This document shows positions 40,476 to 48,175 of a stretch of 64,000 bases of DNA, piece after piece. The translations under genes were made by a program, and so were the position numbers. The notes under the pieces are model-generated. The model was not told where the DNA came from and searched no databases. It saw nothing but the letters and a program-made list of their open reading frames with translations. How positions within the stretch are numbered: the first letter of the stretch is position 1; the number at the start of each line of letters is the position of its first letter. The DNA comes from Ralstonia pickettii. Its GTDB lineage: Bacteria; Pseudomonadota; Gammaproteobacteria; Burkholderiales; Burkholderiaceae. The stretch covers positions 1 through 64,000 of the forward strand of contig NZ_JFZG01000038.1 of assembly GCF_000607165.1 (NCBI RefSeq). The letters run 5' to 3'.

Positions 40476-42106
40476 GCGCAGGTTCGCGGCGGTATGACGA
40501 CCGACACAAGGGGTGGCTGTTCCTGATGGTGCTGGGGATGACGGTGGGGGCGTGGTTTTGGGCGGCCAATCGGACGTACACCCTCCCCCGAGGTCAATAT
40601 GCGAAAGCACTTTATTATGCGCTGCTCTCGACGCCGCACACTCCCCTACTTTGGGTTCCGGCACTTATTGCCTTTCTGTACGGGTTCGTTATTTTCGCGG
40701 TAATCGCCTTCTACACCCGCAGCGGTTTTGATGGCGCGGATTTTATGATGTTTTTGCGCGGCACTCGCATGGTTAGTGCTGCGCAGTTGGCGGATATGAC
40801 GCGTAGTTGGTTTACTGAACAGCTTCGCTTGGGTGGCATTCCGATGCCAACGAAGGTGGAAGGGCAGCATGCTAGCGCGATCGGTTCCACCGGTTCCGGT
40901 AAATCGCAGGCAATCGCAGATTATATTGAATCTGCCCTGGCGAGGAATCTACCCAAATGGTGGAGACCAAATTCAAAGCCGGATCGAATTATCTGTGTTG
41001 ACCCTAACGGTCAGTTTATGGAGAAATTCTACAGGCCGGGCGACAAAATCCTCAACCCGTTTGACAAGCGTTCGGTTTCTTGGGGTATTTTCAACGAAAT
41101 TCGCGTTCCATTCGACGTGGAGCAATTTTCAGTCAGCGTTATTCCAAAAAGTCCGTCGACGGAGCAGGAGCAGTGGAACGCTATGGCACGGACGATTACC
41201 GCCGAGGTTATGTTGAAGCTGTGGCGGTTGCAACGGGGCACCACGGACGAGTTGGTCTACTGGCTGGCCATCGCGCCGAACGAACAGCTACAGGAAATGC
41301 TCGCGGACACGGCGGCGGCCGGGATGTTCCACGGCGCGGAGGAAACCCTTGGCAGCGTACGGACTGTGCTGACGCGCTACATCACTCCACACAAGTATCT
41401 GTCAGCCATGGAGAAGGCTGCCAACGACTTTGTTCTGCGGGATTGGATTGATACCGGCACCGGCAACCTTTGGATTACATGGCGGGAAGATCAGCTCCAC
41501 GCGTTGAAACCGCTCATCTCGTGCATGTTTGATGTGGCTTGCGCCGCTGCCTTGTCGACGCCAATCGACAAGCACCGCCCTGCCCTTCATCTGGTCGTTG
41601 ACGAACTGGACTCGTTGGAGAAGCTGAATTACCTCATTCCTGCCGCGACCAAGGGTCGTAAGCACAAGCTGTACATCCTTGCCGGGTTCCAATCGTACGC
41701 GCAGCTCAACTCAACCAACGGCAAGGACGATGCCCTGACCCTGCGGAACAGTCTGCGCAGCACGCTCAGCTTGGGTGTGGCGGAAATGGATACCTACACG
41801 TCTGAAGAAATTTCGAGGGGCCTGGGCGAGCACGAGGTTATCCGCAAACGCGAGACCAGCGGCAGGAGTGCCAGCACGTCCTTTGACAAGGAAAAGGAAC
41901 GGGTGGTGATGGCATCGCAGCTCCACACCCTGCCCGACCTCACCGGCTACCTCAAGTATTCGGGCAACTTCCCTATTTCGCGCGTGACGATGCTCTACAA
42001 GAACCGCAAGAGCGTTATCGAGCCCCTTGTTATGGCGGAGAACCGTTGGACAACCGCCCCTGACTTCAACTCGGTGTCTACTCTCAATTTTGCGAGCGAC
42101 GAGTAA
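40472..42106 (+). CDS. trwB: TrwB/VirD4-type coupling protein
   Basis: 544 residues. Two N-terminal transmembrane segments (about 13-30 and 58-80), then Walker A GSTGSGKS (about 138-145), Walker B LVVDELDS (about 372-379), and AGFQSYAQLN. It brings the relaxosome to the secretion channel and pumps DNA. Overlaps trwA and trwC at both ends. Confidence 0.95.
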   Translation: MSAGSRRYDDRHKGWLFLMVLGMTVGAWFWAANRTYTLPRGQYAKALYYALLSTPHTPLLWVPALIAFLYGFVIFAVIAFYTRSGFDGADFMMFLRGTRMVSAAQLADMTRSWFTEQLRLGGIPMPTKVEGQHASAIGSTGSGKSQAIADYIESALARNLPKWWRPNSKPDRIICVDPNGQFMEKFYRPGDKILNPFDKRSVSWGIFNEIRVPFDVEQFSVSVIPKSPSTEQEQWNAMARTITAEVMLKLWRLQRGTTDELVYWLAIAPNEQLQEMLADTAAAGMFHGAEETLGSVRTVLTRYITPHKYLSAMEKAANDFVLRDWIDTGTGNLWITWREDQLHALKPLISCMFDVACAAALSTPIDKHRPALHLVVDELDSLEKLNYLIPAATKGRKHKLYILAGFQSYAQLNSTNGKDDALTLRNSLRSTLSLGVAEMDTYTSEEISRGLGEHEVIRKRETSGRSASTSFDKEKERVVMASQLHTLPDLTGYLKYSGNFPISRVTMLYKNRKSVIEPLVMAENRWTTAPDFNSVSTLNFASDE

Positions 42107-45100
42107 TGCTGACCTTCTCGTTTGTCAAAGAGTCTCGTCAGGCCGCGAGCTACTACGAAGAAACCGACGACTACTACACCAAGGAAGGCCATCGAGGCGA
42201 ATGGGATGGAGATGGCGCGACTGCGCTTGGCCTTGAGGGGGGCGTCGATCGCGAAACATTCAAAGAGCTTCTTGACGGCAAGTTGCCCGATGGCCGTGTT
42301 GTTCGGAAGCCCGCGCCGAAGACGGATAAAGACGGCAAGCGCGTCAACCCTCGGTTGGGTATCGACTTCACCTTCAGTGCACCGAAAAGCGTGAGTATCG
42401 TTGCGCTGGTGAGCGGCGATCGCCGCGTCATCGCTGCGCACGATGAAGCAGTCAAAGATGCGCTCAAGCTCATGCAGAGCAAAGTTGTCGCGAGAAAGAA
42501 GGTCAAGCGTATCTCGTTTCGTGAGCACACCAACAAGCTTGTTGTCGCGAAATTTCAGCATGATCTATCGCGCGATCAAGACCCACAGTTGCACACGCAT
42601 GCGGTGACGATGAATCTCACGCAGCGTGAAGATGGCCGCTGGACTGCCATCGCAAACGAAGAGATGTTGAAGAGCGTCAAGGTGGTCGGAGCCTATTACC
42701 GAGCGCAGCTTGCCCAGCGGCTTGAGGATATGGGTTACGAAATCCGTGCGACACGAGATGGCTTCGAGATGGCCTCTGTGCCGGATGCGGCTATCAAGCT
42801 ATTCAGCCAGCGCAGCCGCATGATTGAGCAAGAACTTGATGCGCAAGGTCTCACCAGGGACACAGCATCAGGAGGCATGAAGCAAGCGATCACGAAGAAC
42901 ACGCGGAAGCGGAAGGACGAGGGCGATCGCGCCGCGCTGCGCCAGGAGTGGCGCGATGCTTTGAAGCAGGCTGGCATAGAGATCCCCGAGGCGGCTCCAG
43001 AAAATCGCGTTGCGCCACTACGAGTGCCGACGATCGATGACCGTGGAGGAAAGCCAGTCACGCCCGATCAGGCGAATAGCGGCTCATCGATGCCAAAGGA
43101 GCCACCGCCCAGTGGTTCCGCCAGCGAAAAGCCTGGCACGCAATCGCCGCAGGGCGCAGGGGAACCGCAGAGCGGCAAAAAGGTTGACCAAGGGCAGGGC
43201 GCGCAAGCGCCTGGCGATTCTGGTTCTCGTCCTGGTGGTGGCGGCGGTGGTCCGGCCGCTCCAGCGGACGAGAAGGTGCCAGCGGCCGTTGTTCGGGACG
43301 AACCGGCATCCTCATTACCTCAAGAAGCTAAGCCGCAAGCCGGCGCACCCGCGCGGACCCCTGAGCATGACGCAAAGACCCCTGAGCATGGCATTGATCG
43401 ATCAGGTAAGGCGAAGGCGGCGCTTGAGTTTGCGATTGAACACTTGACCGAGCGGCAGGGCATCTTTACCCGTGGGGAGCTGCTTGAGCGGGCATACCTG
43501 AAGGCTCTGGGCGGTGTGGCAGAAATTGATCGCGAGCTGGAACGCGCCAAGGCTGATGGCCGGCTTCTTCCTGAACTGCCGTTGTATCAGACCGCGAAGT
43601 CGTTTTCTCGCGAGTCTCAGACAAAGGCCGTCGACAAGCAGTTTGAGAAATTCCGGCACGACAACGACCTTCAGAAGCTGACGCGCGCTTCATGGGTCTC
43701 GATGCTTGTTCACGTCGAAGGTTATGACCAGGCTAGGGCAGAGAAGACCGTCGACGGAGCTATTGCGAGTGGCCGCCTTGTGGAGACGGAAGAGCGGTAC
43801 ACCACGACCGACATGCGCAATCGCGAACTGCGGATTCTTTGGATGGAACGGTTGGGGCGGGAGACTGTTGCTCCGATTAAGTCAGCGGCTGAGGTTGACG
43901 CGATGCTGGCTAGCAGCGACCTCAACGCCGGGCAACGTGACGCTGCAAAGCTTGTGTTGACCACAACGAACAGGGTTGTTGGAATTCAGGGTTTCGCGGG
44001 CGTGGGGAAGAGTCACGCACTCAGCAAGCAAGTGAATGCGATCAAGGAAGAGTCTCAAAAGCAGGCAGCCGGGGAGGGGTACAAGGTCATCGGCTTGGCT
44101 CCGTATGGATCGCAGAACAAGGCCCTCAAAGAGCTGGGGATGGAATCGAACACCTTGGCGTCCTTTCTGGCGAAGGAGCCAGAGCCCGGTTTGCTTAGTC
44201 CCAAAACGATCGTGTTTCTGGATGAGGCCAGCGTCGTTCCTGCACACCAGATGGAAGACCTGATGCAGCGCATTGAACAGCATGGGGCTCGTCTCGTCCT
44301 GCTGGGCGACAGAAAGCAGACACAGGCGGTGGAGGCCGGCAAGCCGTTCGAGCAGCTTCAAGATGCCGGCATGCAAACTGCGCACATCACCGAGATTCAA
44401 CGGCAAAAGGACGCGGAGCTGAAAGCGGCCGTTGAAAAGGCAGCGAACGACAACATTGGCGGCTCCGTTCTCCTGCTGAAAGAGCGCGTGCAGCAAATTG
44501 AGAAGCCCGAAGACCGTCATAAGGCCATCGCTGTCGATTACACCTCTCAAACTGCGGAAGAGCGTGATCGGACCATCATTGTTGTCGGAACCAACGATGC
44601 GCGGCGGGAGGTGAACCAGCTCGTTCGGGAACGACTAAACCTTCCGGCCGGCGAGCGCGTACAGGCGCTCGAATCGTTCGACATGACCCGTGCTGAGCAT
44701 CGCCAGGCTGCCAGTTACAAGGAGGGTGTTGTGTTGCTGGCCGAGCGTGATGGGCTGCATGGGTTGAAGCGGGGCGAGCACTACGAGGTTACGGCCATCG
44801 ATTCGCGGGCAAACACCTTGATTCTGAAGGGCGGCGACGGCAGCCCGATTACCGTGGACGCCGGCAAGCTGGCCGGTGTGTCGACATATCAACGCGCCGA
44901 GATCGAGGTGGTGCAGGGCGACTGGCTGCGCATTACCCGCAATGACAACAAGCAGCACGTCTACAACGGGGAGCGCCACCAAGTGAAGGCGGTCTACCAC
45001 GATGCGATTGTTCTGGAGAACGGCGCGCGTTTGTCGAGGTCGGCGGCCATTCACGCTCAGCATGGCTACGCGCAGACCGTACACAGCGCGCAAGGGTTGA

Positions 45101-45435
45101 CCACGGATCGCGTTCTCATGGACGCCGATACTCGGAGCCTGACCAGCAACCGTGCTGTGTACTACGTGGCGATTTCGCGGGCCAGGCACAACCTCACGAT
45201 CTACACCGACAACCACTCCCGCTTGGCCGAATCCATGTCCCGCGAGCCGCGAAAGTACGCCGCGCTGGAGCTGCGTGACGATCGCCGTGAGGCCGATATT
45301 CTCCGGGCAGCGGTCTCGATTCGGCAGCAAGAGAAGGGAGCGGCGACAACAGCGCGCCAAACGCTTGCACGGGAAATTTCAGGTGCGCCATCGCGCACGC
45401 GCAAGCCTGGTCAGCGCAGGTCTCGAACGCGGTAG
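42106..45435 (+). CDS. trwC: TrwC-like MOBF relaxase-helicase
   Basis: 1109 residues. Relaxase domain: tandem Tyr at 16/17 and 23/24, metal-binding His152, His163 and His165 (QLHTHAV). A long Pro/Gly/Ser linker (about 300-440) follows, then the RecD-type helicase: GFAGVGKS (about 629-636), VFLDEAS (about 703-709) and HSAQGLT near the end. The C-terminus RKPGQRRSRTR is basic, as in transferred relaxases. It cuts nic, leads the strand into the recipient and unwinds it. Confidence 0.96.
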   Translation: MLTFSFVKESRQAASYYEETDDYYTKEGHRGEWDGDGATALGLEGGVDRETFKELLDGKLPDGRVVRKPAPKTDKDGKRVNPRLGIDFTFSAPKSVSIVALVSGDRRVIAAHDEAVKDALKLMQSKVVARKKVKRISFREHTNKLVVAKFQHDLSRDQDPQLHTHAVTMNLTQREDGRWTAIANEEMLKSVKVVGAYYRAQLAQRLEDMGYEIRATRDGFEMASVPDAAIKLFSQRSRMIEQELDAQGLTRDTASGGMKQAITKNTRKRKDEGDRAALRQEWRDALKQAGIEIPEAAPENRVAPLRVPTIDDRGGKPVTPDQANSGSSMPKEPPPSGSASEKPGTQSPQGAGEPQSGKKVDQGQGAQAPGDSGSRPGGGGGGPAAPADEKVPAAVVRDEPASSLPQEAKPQAGAPARTPEHDAKTPEHGIDRSGKAKAALEFAIEHLTERQGIFTRGELLERAYLKALGGVAEIDRELERAKADGRLLPELPLYQTAKSFSRESQTKAVDKQFEKFRHDNDLQKLTRASWVSMLVHVEGYDQARAEKTVDGAIASGRLVETEERYTTTDMRNRELRILWMERLGRETVAPIKSAAEVDAMLASSDLNAGQRDAAKLVLTTTNRVVGIQGFAGVGKSHALSKQVNAIKEESQKQAAGEGYKVIGLAPYGSQNKALKELGMESNTLASFLAKEPEPGLLSPKTIVFLDEASVVPAHQMEDLMQRIEQHGARLVLLGDRKQTQAVEAGKPFEQLQDAGMQTAHITEIQRQKDAELKAAVEKAANDNIGGSVLLLKERVQQIEKPEDRHKAIAVDYTSQTAEERDRTIIVVGTNDARREVNQLVRERLNLPAGERVQALESFDMTRAEHRQAASYKEGVVLLAERDGLHGLKRGEHYEVTAIDSRANTLILKGGDGSPITVDAGKLAGVSTYQRAEIEVVQGDWLRITRNDNKQHVYNGERHQVKAVYHDAIVLENGARLSRSAAIHAQHGYAQTVHSAQGLTTDRVLMDADTRSLTSNRAVYYVAISRARHNLTIYTDNHSRLAESMSREPRKYAALELRDDRREADILRAAVSIRQQEKGAATTARQTLAREISGAPSRTRKPGQRRSRTR

Positions 45436-45457
45436 GTAGCTCGAATTGGGAGCACAA

Positions 45458-45490
45458 TAGGAACTTGCTAGGAACTTGTTGGGAACTTTT
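45458..45490. repeat. Three 11-bp direct repeats after trwC
   Basis: TAGGAACTTGC, TAGGAACTTGT and TGGGAACTTTT in tandem; related to the AGGGAAC repeats at 39749-39791, so the two sets flank the trwABC module. Confidence 0.65.
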
Positions 45491-45493
45491 GAG

Positions 45494-45525
45494 GGGTCAC
45501 TTTGGGAACAAAGTGGCCCTTTTTT
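45494..45525 (+). terminator. Terminator of the trwABC operon
   Basis: GGGTCACTTTG-GGAA-CAAAGTGGCCC followed by T-run. Confidence 0.9.
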
Positions 45526-45623
45526 CATATGGTGCTTCGCACAACCCCTCTCATGGGGAATGCAGAGAACGACTCCATCCGCCGTTACAAACGTACGTTT
45601 GCTTGCGCCACGCTCGCTCTTAC

Positions 45624-45653
45624 TATAAATACATATTTGGTGTACTGTTTATG
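45624..45653 (+). promoter_or_regulatory. Promoter/operator of the trbM-virB1 genes
   Basis: TATAAA (45624-45629) could be the -10; TTTGGTGTACTG follows at 45636-45647. Same motif as at the pilL and virB2 control regions. Confidence 0.55.
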
Positions 45654-45670
45654 CACTTTCAGGAGTCACT

Positions 45671-46330
45671 ATGCGATTTGCCAAAAAACTAGTTTCACTG
45701 CTGACGCTGGCGTTGGCCGCCTACTGCGGCACGGCGTCAGCCCAAGCCCCATCCCCCAATTTCAACGGGGATGTTCAAGAGCAGGACTTCCCCTGCGCGA
45801 TCGTCTTGTGCTTTGCCAACCCGAAAGGGCCGACTGCGGAGAGCAAATGCCAGCCGCCCGTGAACTGGCTCATCAATAACTTCATCAAGAAGTTCAAGCC
45901 GTGGCCCACCTGTTTGTTCAATGACAAGGACAACACGCAGGTCGCCTACTACTCCCAACCCCACGTGCAGTGCCCCTCTGGCTTCACGGCCGAACAGGCA
46001 ACAACCGATAACGGGTCCGTCGTGCTCACGGGCGTATGCCTGCGCCCCATTCAGACGTGCGCGGCATATTCGCCAAGTGTCGCGGGTGCCGCTTGCTACA
46101 CGTACGTCACCACAAACGATTTCGGGACGCCAAGCACTCAATACTTCGAATACACGATTCCTCCAAATGGGGTCACGAGCTACGCCATGCGCGTCTACAA
46201 CGGCTCGATGGACAACAGCTACTACTTCAACCTTGGCGGCTCATCCAGCGGTTATCAGAGCGCGTCGATTCTCTACAAGAACGGCAATGCCAATAACAGC
46301 AGCAATGCCAGCGCAGGCTCAGGCAATTGA
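45671..46330 (+). CDS. trbM: TrbM/KikA/MpfK-like conjugal transfer protein
   Basis: 219 residues with a signal peptide (to about Ala25). DFPCAIVLCFANPKGPTAESKC and later CLF fit the Cys pattern of TrbM/KikA. The remaining half is Ser/Asn/Gly-rich. Periplasmic role in conjugation is poorly defined. CAGGAG upstream. Its 3' end overlaps virB1. Confidence 0.75.
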   Translation: MRFAKKLVSLLTLALAAYCGTASAQAPSPNFNGDVQEQDFPCAIVLCFANPKGPTAESKCQPPVNWLINNFIKKFKPWPTCLFNDKDNTQVAYYSQPHVQCPSGFTAEQATTDNGSVVLTGVCLRPIQTCAAYSPSVAGAACYTYVTTNDFGTPSTQYFEYTIPPNGVTSYAMRVYNGSMDNSYYFNLGGSSSGYQSASILYKNGNANNSSNASAGSGN

Positions 46331-47018
46331 CGTGTGCGCAGCCGGCGTTGATAGCCGGCTGTTCACGTCGCTGGTTCGCCAGGAGTCGAATTTCAATCCC
46401 TACGCGATTGGGTTGGATGGCAAGGCCGTTCTGAAGACCCAACCAAAGAGTTATGAAGAAGCTGTCAAAACTGCCGTTAACCTCGCGCGAGAAGGGAAGG
46501 GATTTTCGGTGGGCTTGGCGCAAGTGCATATCTCGAATGTTGTGCGCTATGGCATGACATGGGAGCAAGCATTTGATCCCTGCATGAATCTCCGCGTTGG
46601 AAGTGCGATCTATCGCAACTTCTACGCGCAGGCGATCAAGGCAGGTTATCGCGCGGACGGGGCGACATTTGCCGCGCTCCGTGGCTTCAACTCGGGGAGT
46701 GTCCACAACCCCGTCAGCAATGGCTACGCCCGCGACATTCTTGGGCGGGTCGGTATCCCCTCAGCAGCGTTTCCGGCAATGCCGGCAACCGATGCGTCTC
46801 GCGACGTGGCGGGTGCTGAGCCAGTCACACAGGTCGCAAAAGAGGATGCCAGCAGCCCCAGCATGTTTTCCGCGCCATCCCAATCGCTGTTTGGGGATGC
46901 CGGGGAGGTGCCTAGGTCGTTCCCCGTCGTCGCCCCTAGCGCTGTACGCGTGGAGGCCCGCCGACCCAATACGGATGAGGCTGGCCCGGTGGTGCTTCGG
47001 GCAACGTTCGCCAGGTAG
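46287..47018 (+). CDS. virB1: VirB1 lytic transglycosylase
   Basis: 243 residues from MPITAAMPAQAQAIDVCAAG; the frame is open further upstream, but over the previous gene. SLT domain: SLVRQESNFNPYAIG contains the catalytic Glu; SVGLAQVHISNVVRY and ALRGFNSGSV complete it. A Ser/Pro/Val tail (about 160-243) may be exported separately. No strong signal peptide is visible from this start. Opens peptidoglycan for the channel. Confidence 0.85.
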   Translation: MPITAAMPAQAQAIDVCAAGVDSRLFTSLVRQESNFNPYAIGLDGKAVLKTQPKSYEEAVKTAVNLAREGKGFSVGLAQVHISNVVRYGMTWEQAFDPCMNLRVGSAIYRNFYAQAIKAGYRADGATFAALRGFNSGSVHNPVSNGYARDILGRVGIPSAAFPAMPATDASRDVAGAEPVTQVAKEDASSPSMFSAPSQSLFGDAGEVPRSFPVVAPSAVRVEARRPNTDEAGPVVLRATFAR

Positions 47019-47065
47019 AGAAGTCGTTTTGCAACCCCGTTTAACTATGGGAGGGAGTTCCTTTT

Positions 47066-47090
47066 TATGATCTTTTAGTGTACTATATGA
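47066..47090 (+). promoter_or_regulatory. Promoter/operator of the virB2 operon
   Basis: TATGAT (47066-47071) may be the -10, with TTTTAGTGTACTATATGA (47073-47090) close to the motif at 17256 and 45636. Regulator unknown. Confidence 0.55.
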
Positions 47091-47146
47091 GCACAAACAG
47101 TTTACCAACTGCCCATGTTTGGTGTCTCAGAACGGTGCTAATGCGC

Positions 47147-47188
47147 GATGTGGTGTAATTCCGGCGCCTGACACACTGACACCACATC
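47147..47188. promoter_or_regulatory. 10-bp inverted repeat before the virB2 operon
   Basis: GATGTGGTGT (47147-47156) and ACACCACATC (47179-47188) are perfect inverse complements 22 bp apart, ending 9 bp before the first start codon; it could be an operator or an mRNA stem near the ribosome-binding site. Confidence 0.6.
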
Positions 47189-47197
47189 GGGGAAACC

Positions 47198-47476
47198 ATG
47201 AGACTTCAAGACATTGCGGCACTGGCCGGCGACATCGCGCAAATCAAGCTCCGGCAGAACGACCAGGGGCTGTGGGAAGTAGGCGTCCTTTTGGGAGGGG
47301 CTGTATCGGAAGAGCACAAAGTCACCAAGTTCCACAACAGGTCCGAACCCCGCACTTGGAAGAGTCTCGACAAGGCGGTTAGGACGCTCGAAGCCATCTT
47401 CGAGCGACGGTTCGAAGAAATAAACATCCCTTTTGAGAGGGTAGGTCATGATCCAGCAAACCAAGGCAGCACTTAG
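47198..47476 (+). CDS. Hypothetical 92-aa protein, start of the vir operon
   Basis: MRLQDIAALAGDIAQIKLRQ; alpha/beta, soluble, AAACC region before ATG. It overlaps virB2 by 29 bp. Proteins at this position in other vir operons are often regulators or unassigned. Function unknown. Confidence 0.6.
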   Translation: MRLQDIAALAGDIAQIKLRQNDQGLWEVGVLLGGAVSEEHKVTKFHNRSEPRTWKSLDKAVRTLEAIFERRFEEINIPFERVGHDPANQGST

Positions 47477-47834
47477 CAAGCTGAACTCCGCACGCAAATC
47501 CATCACCATCGAGCGCATCGGCCGCATTCAATCTGTCGCTCTCATCGGCGGCTATGCGCTTCTCGTGGTAAGCGACCCAGCGATGGCCCAATCGCTGCGC
47601 TCCACGGGCGAGAGCATCTTCAACACCCTCTACGGCATCGTCGGCGTGGTCGGCGGCATCGCTTCCTTGGGTTCCGCCATGAACTGGAAGGCCGGCAACT
47701 TCCTCGGTGCCCGAGACCCTAAGCAGACCTTCATCAACTCGCTCATCGGCACCGGCCTCGCGTTTGGCACCGTGGGCATCATCCAATTCATCAAGGGCGC
47801 TGTCGGCACCAACAGCGGCATTAGCGGCGTCTGA
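47448..47834 (+). CDS. virB2: VirB2 major pilin
   Basis: 128 residues: long signal (about 1-47, ending DPAMAQ), then two hydrophobic helices (about 59-79 and 101-118) with the usual short loop. Forms the conjugative pilus. AGAGGGT upstream. Confidence 0.9.
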   Translation: MIQQTKAALSKLNSARKSITIERIGRIQSVALIGGYALLVVSDPAMAQSLRSTGESIFNTLYGIVGVVGGIASLGSAMNWKAGNFLGARDPKQTFINSLIGTGLAFGTVGIIQFIKGAVGTNSGISGV

Positions 47835-47839
47835 GCAGC

Positions 47840-48175
47840 ATGGACGACGACAAGCTGGCGAAGAGTGTCGTCATCCGGGCGGGGCAACGCCCCGCCCTGA
47901 TGCTCTACGTGCCCCTCGCTGTTTTCCTCACTGAAGCAATGGTCGGCCTGGCGCTGTTCCGCCTGATTGGTTTTTGGGTTTTGACCCTTATCCCGATCCA
48001 TTTCTACTTTGTCGTGAAGACGGCCGAAGACTTTCATTGGTTGACGACTTTGAAGGCGGATTTTTACCACTGGTGGCTCTTCATCAAGAACAAAGGGCTT
48101 CATGGGAAAAATGTCGTGACCTTCTGCGCAACACCGCCGAACGCAAGAAAGAACGACTATGACGGCCTTCGTTGA
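47840..48175 (+). CDS. virB3: VirB3 inner-membrane protein
   Basis: 111 residues with a hydrophobic pair of segments (about 23-55) and the family-like WW motif, followed by a basic tail. Partner of VirB4 in the inner membrane. Overlaps virB4 by 17 bp. Confidence 0.88.
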   Translation: MDDDKLAKSVVIRAGQRPALMLYVPLAVFLTEAMVGLALFRLIGFWVLTLIPIHFYFVVKTAEDFHWLTTLKADFYHWWLFIKNKGLHGKNVVTFCATPPNARKNDYDGLR

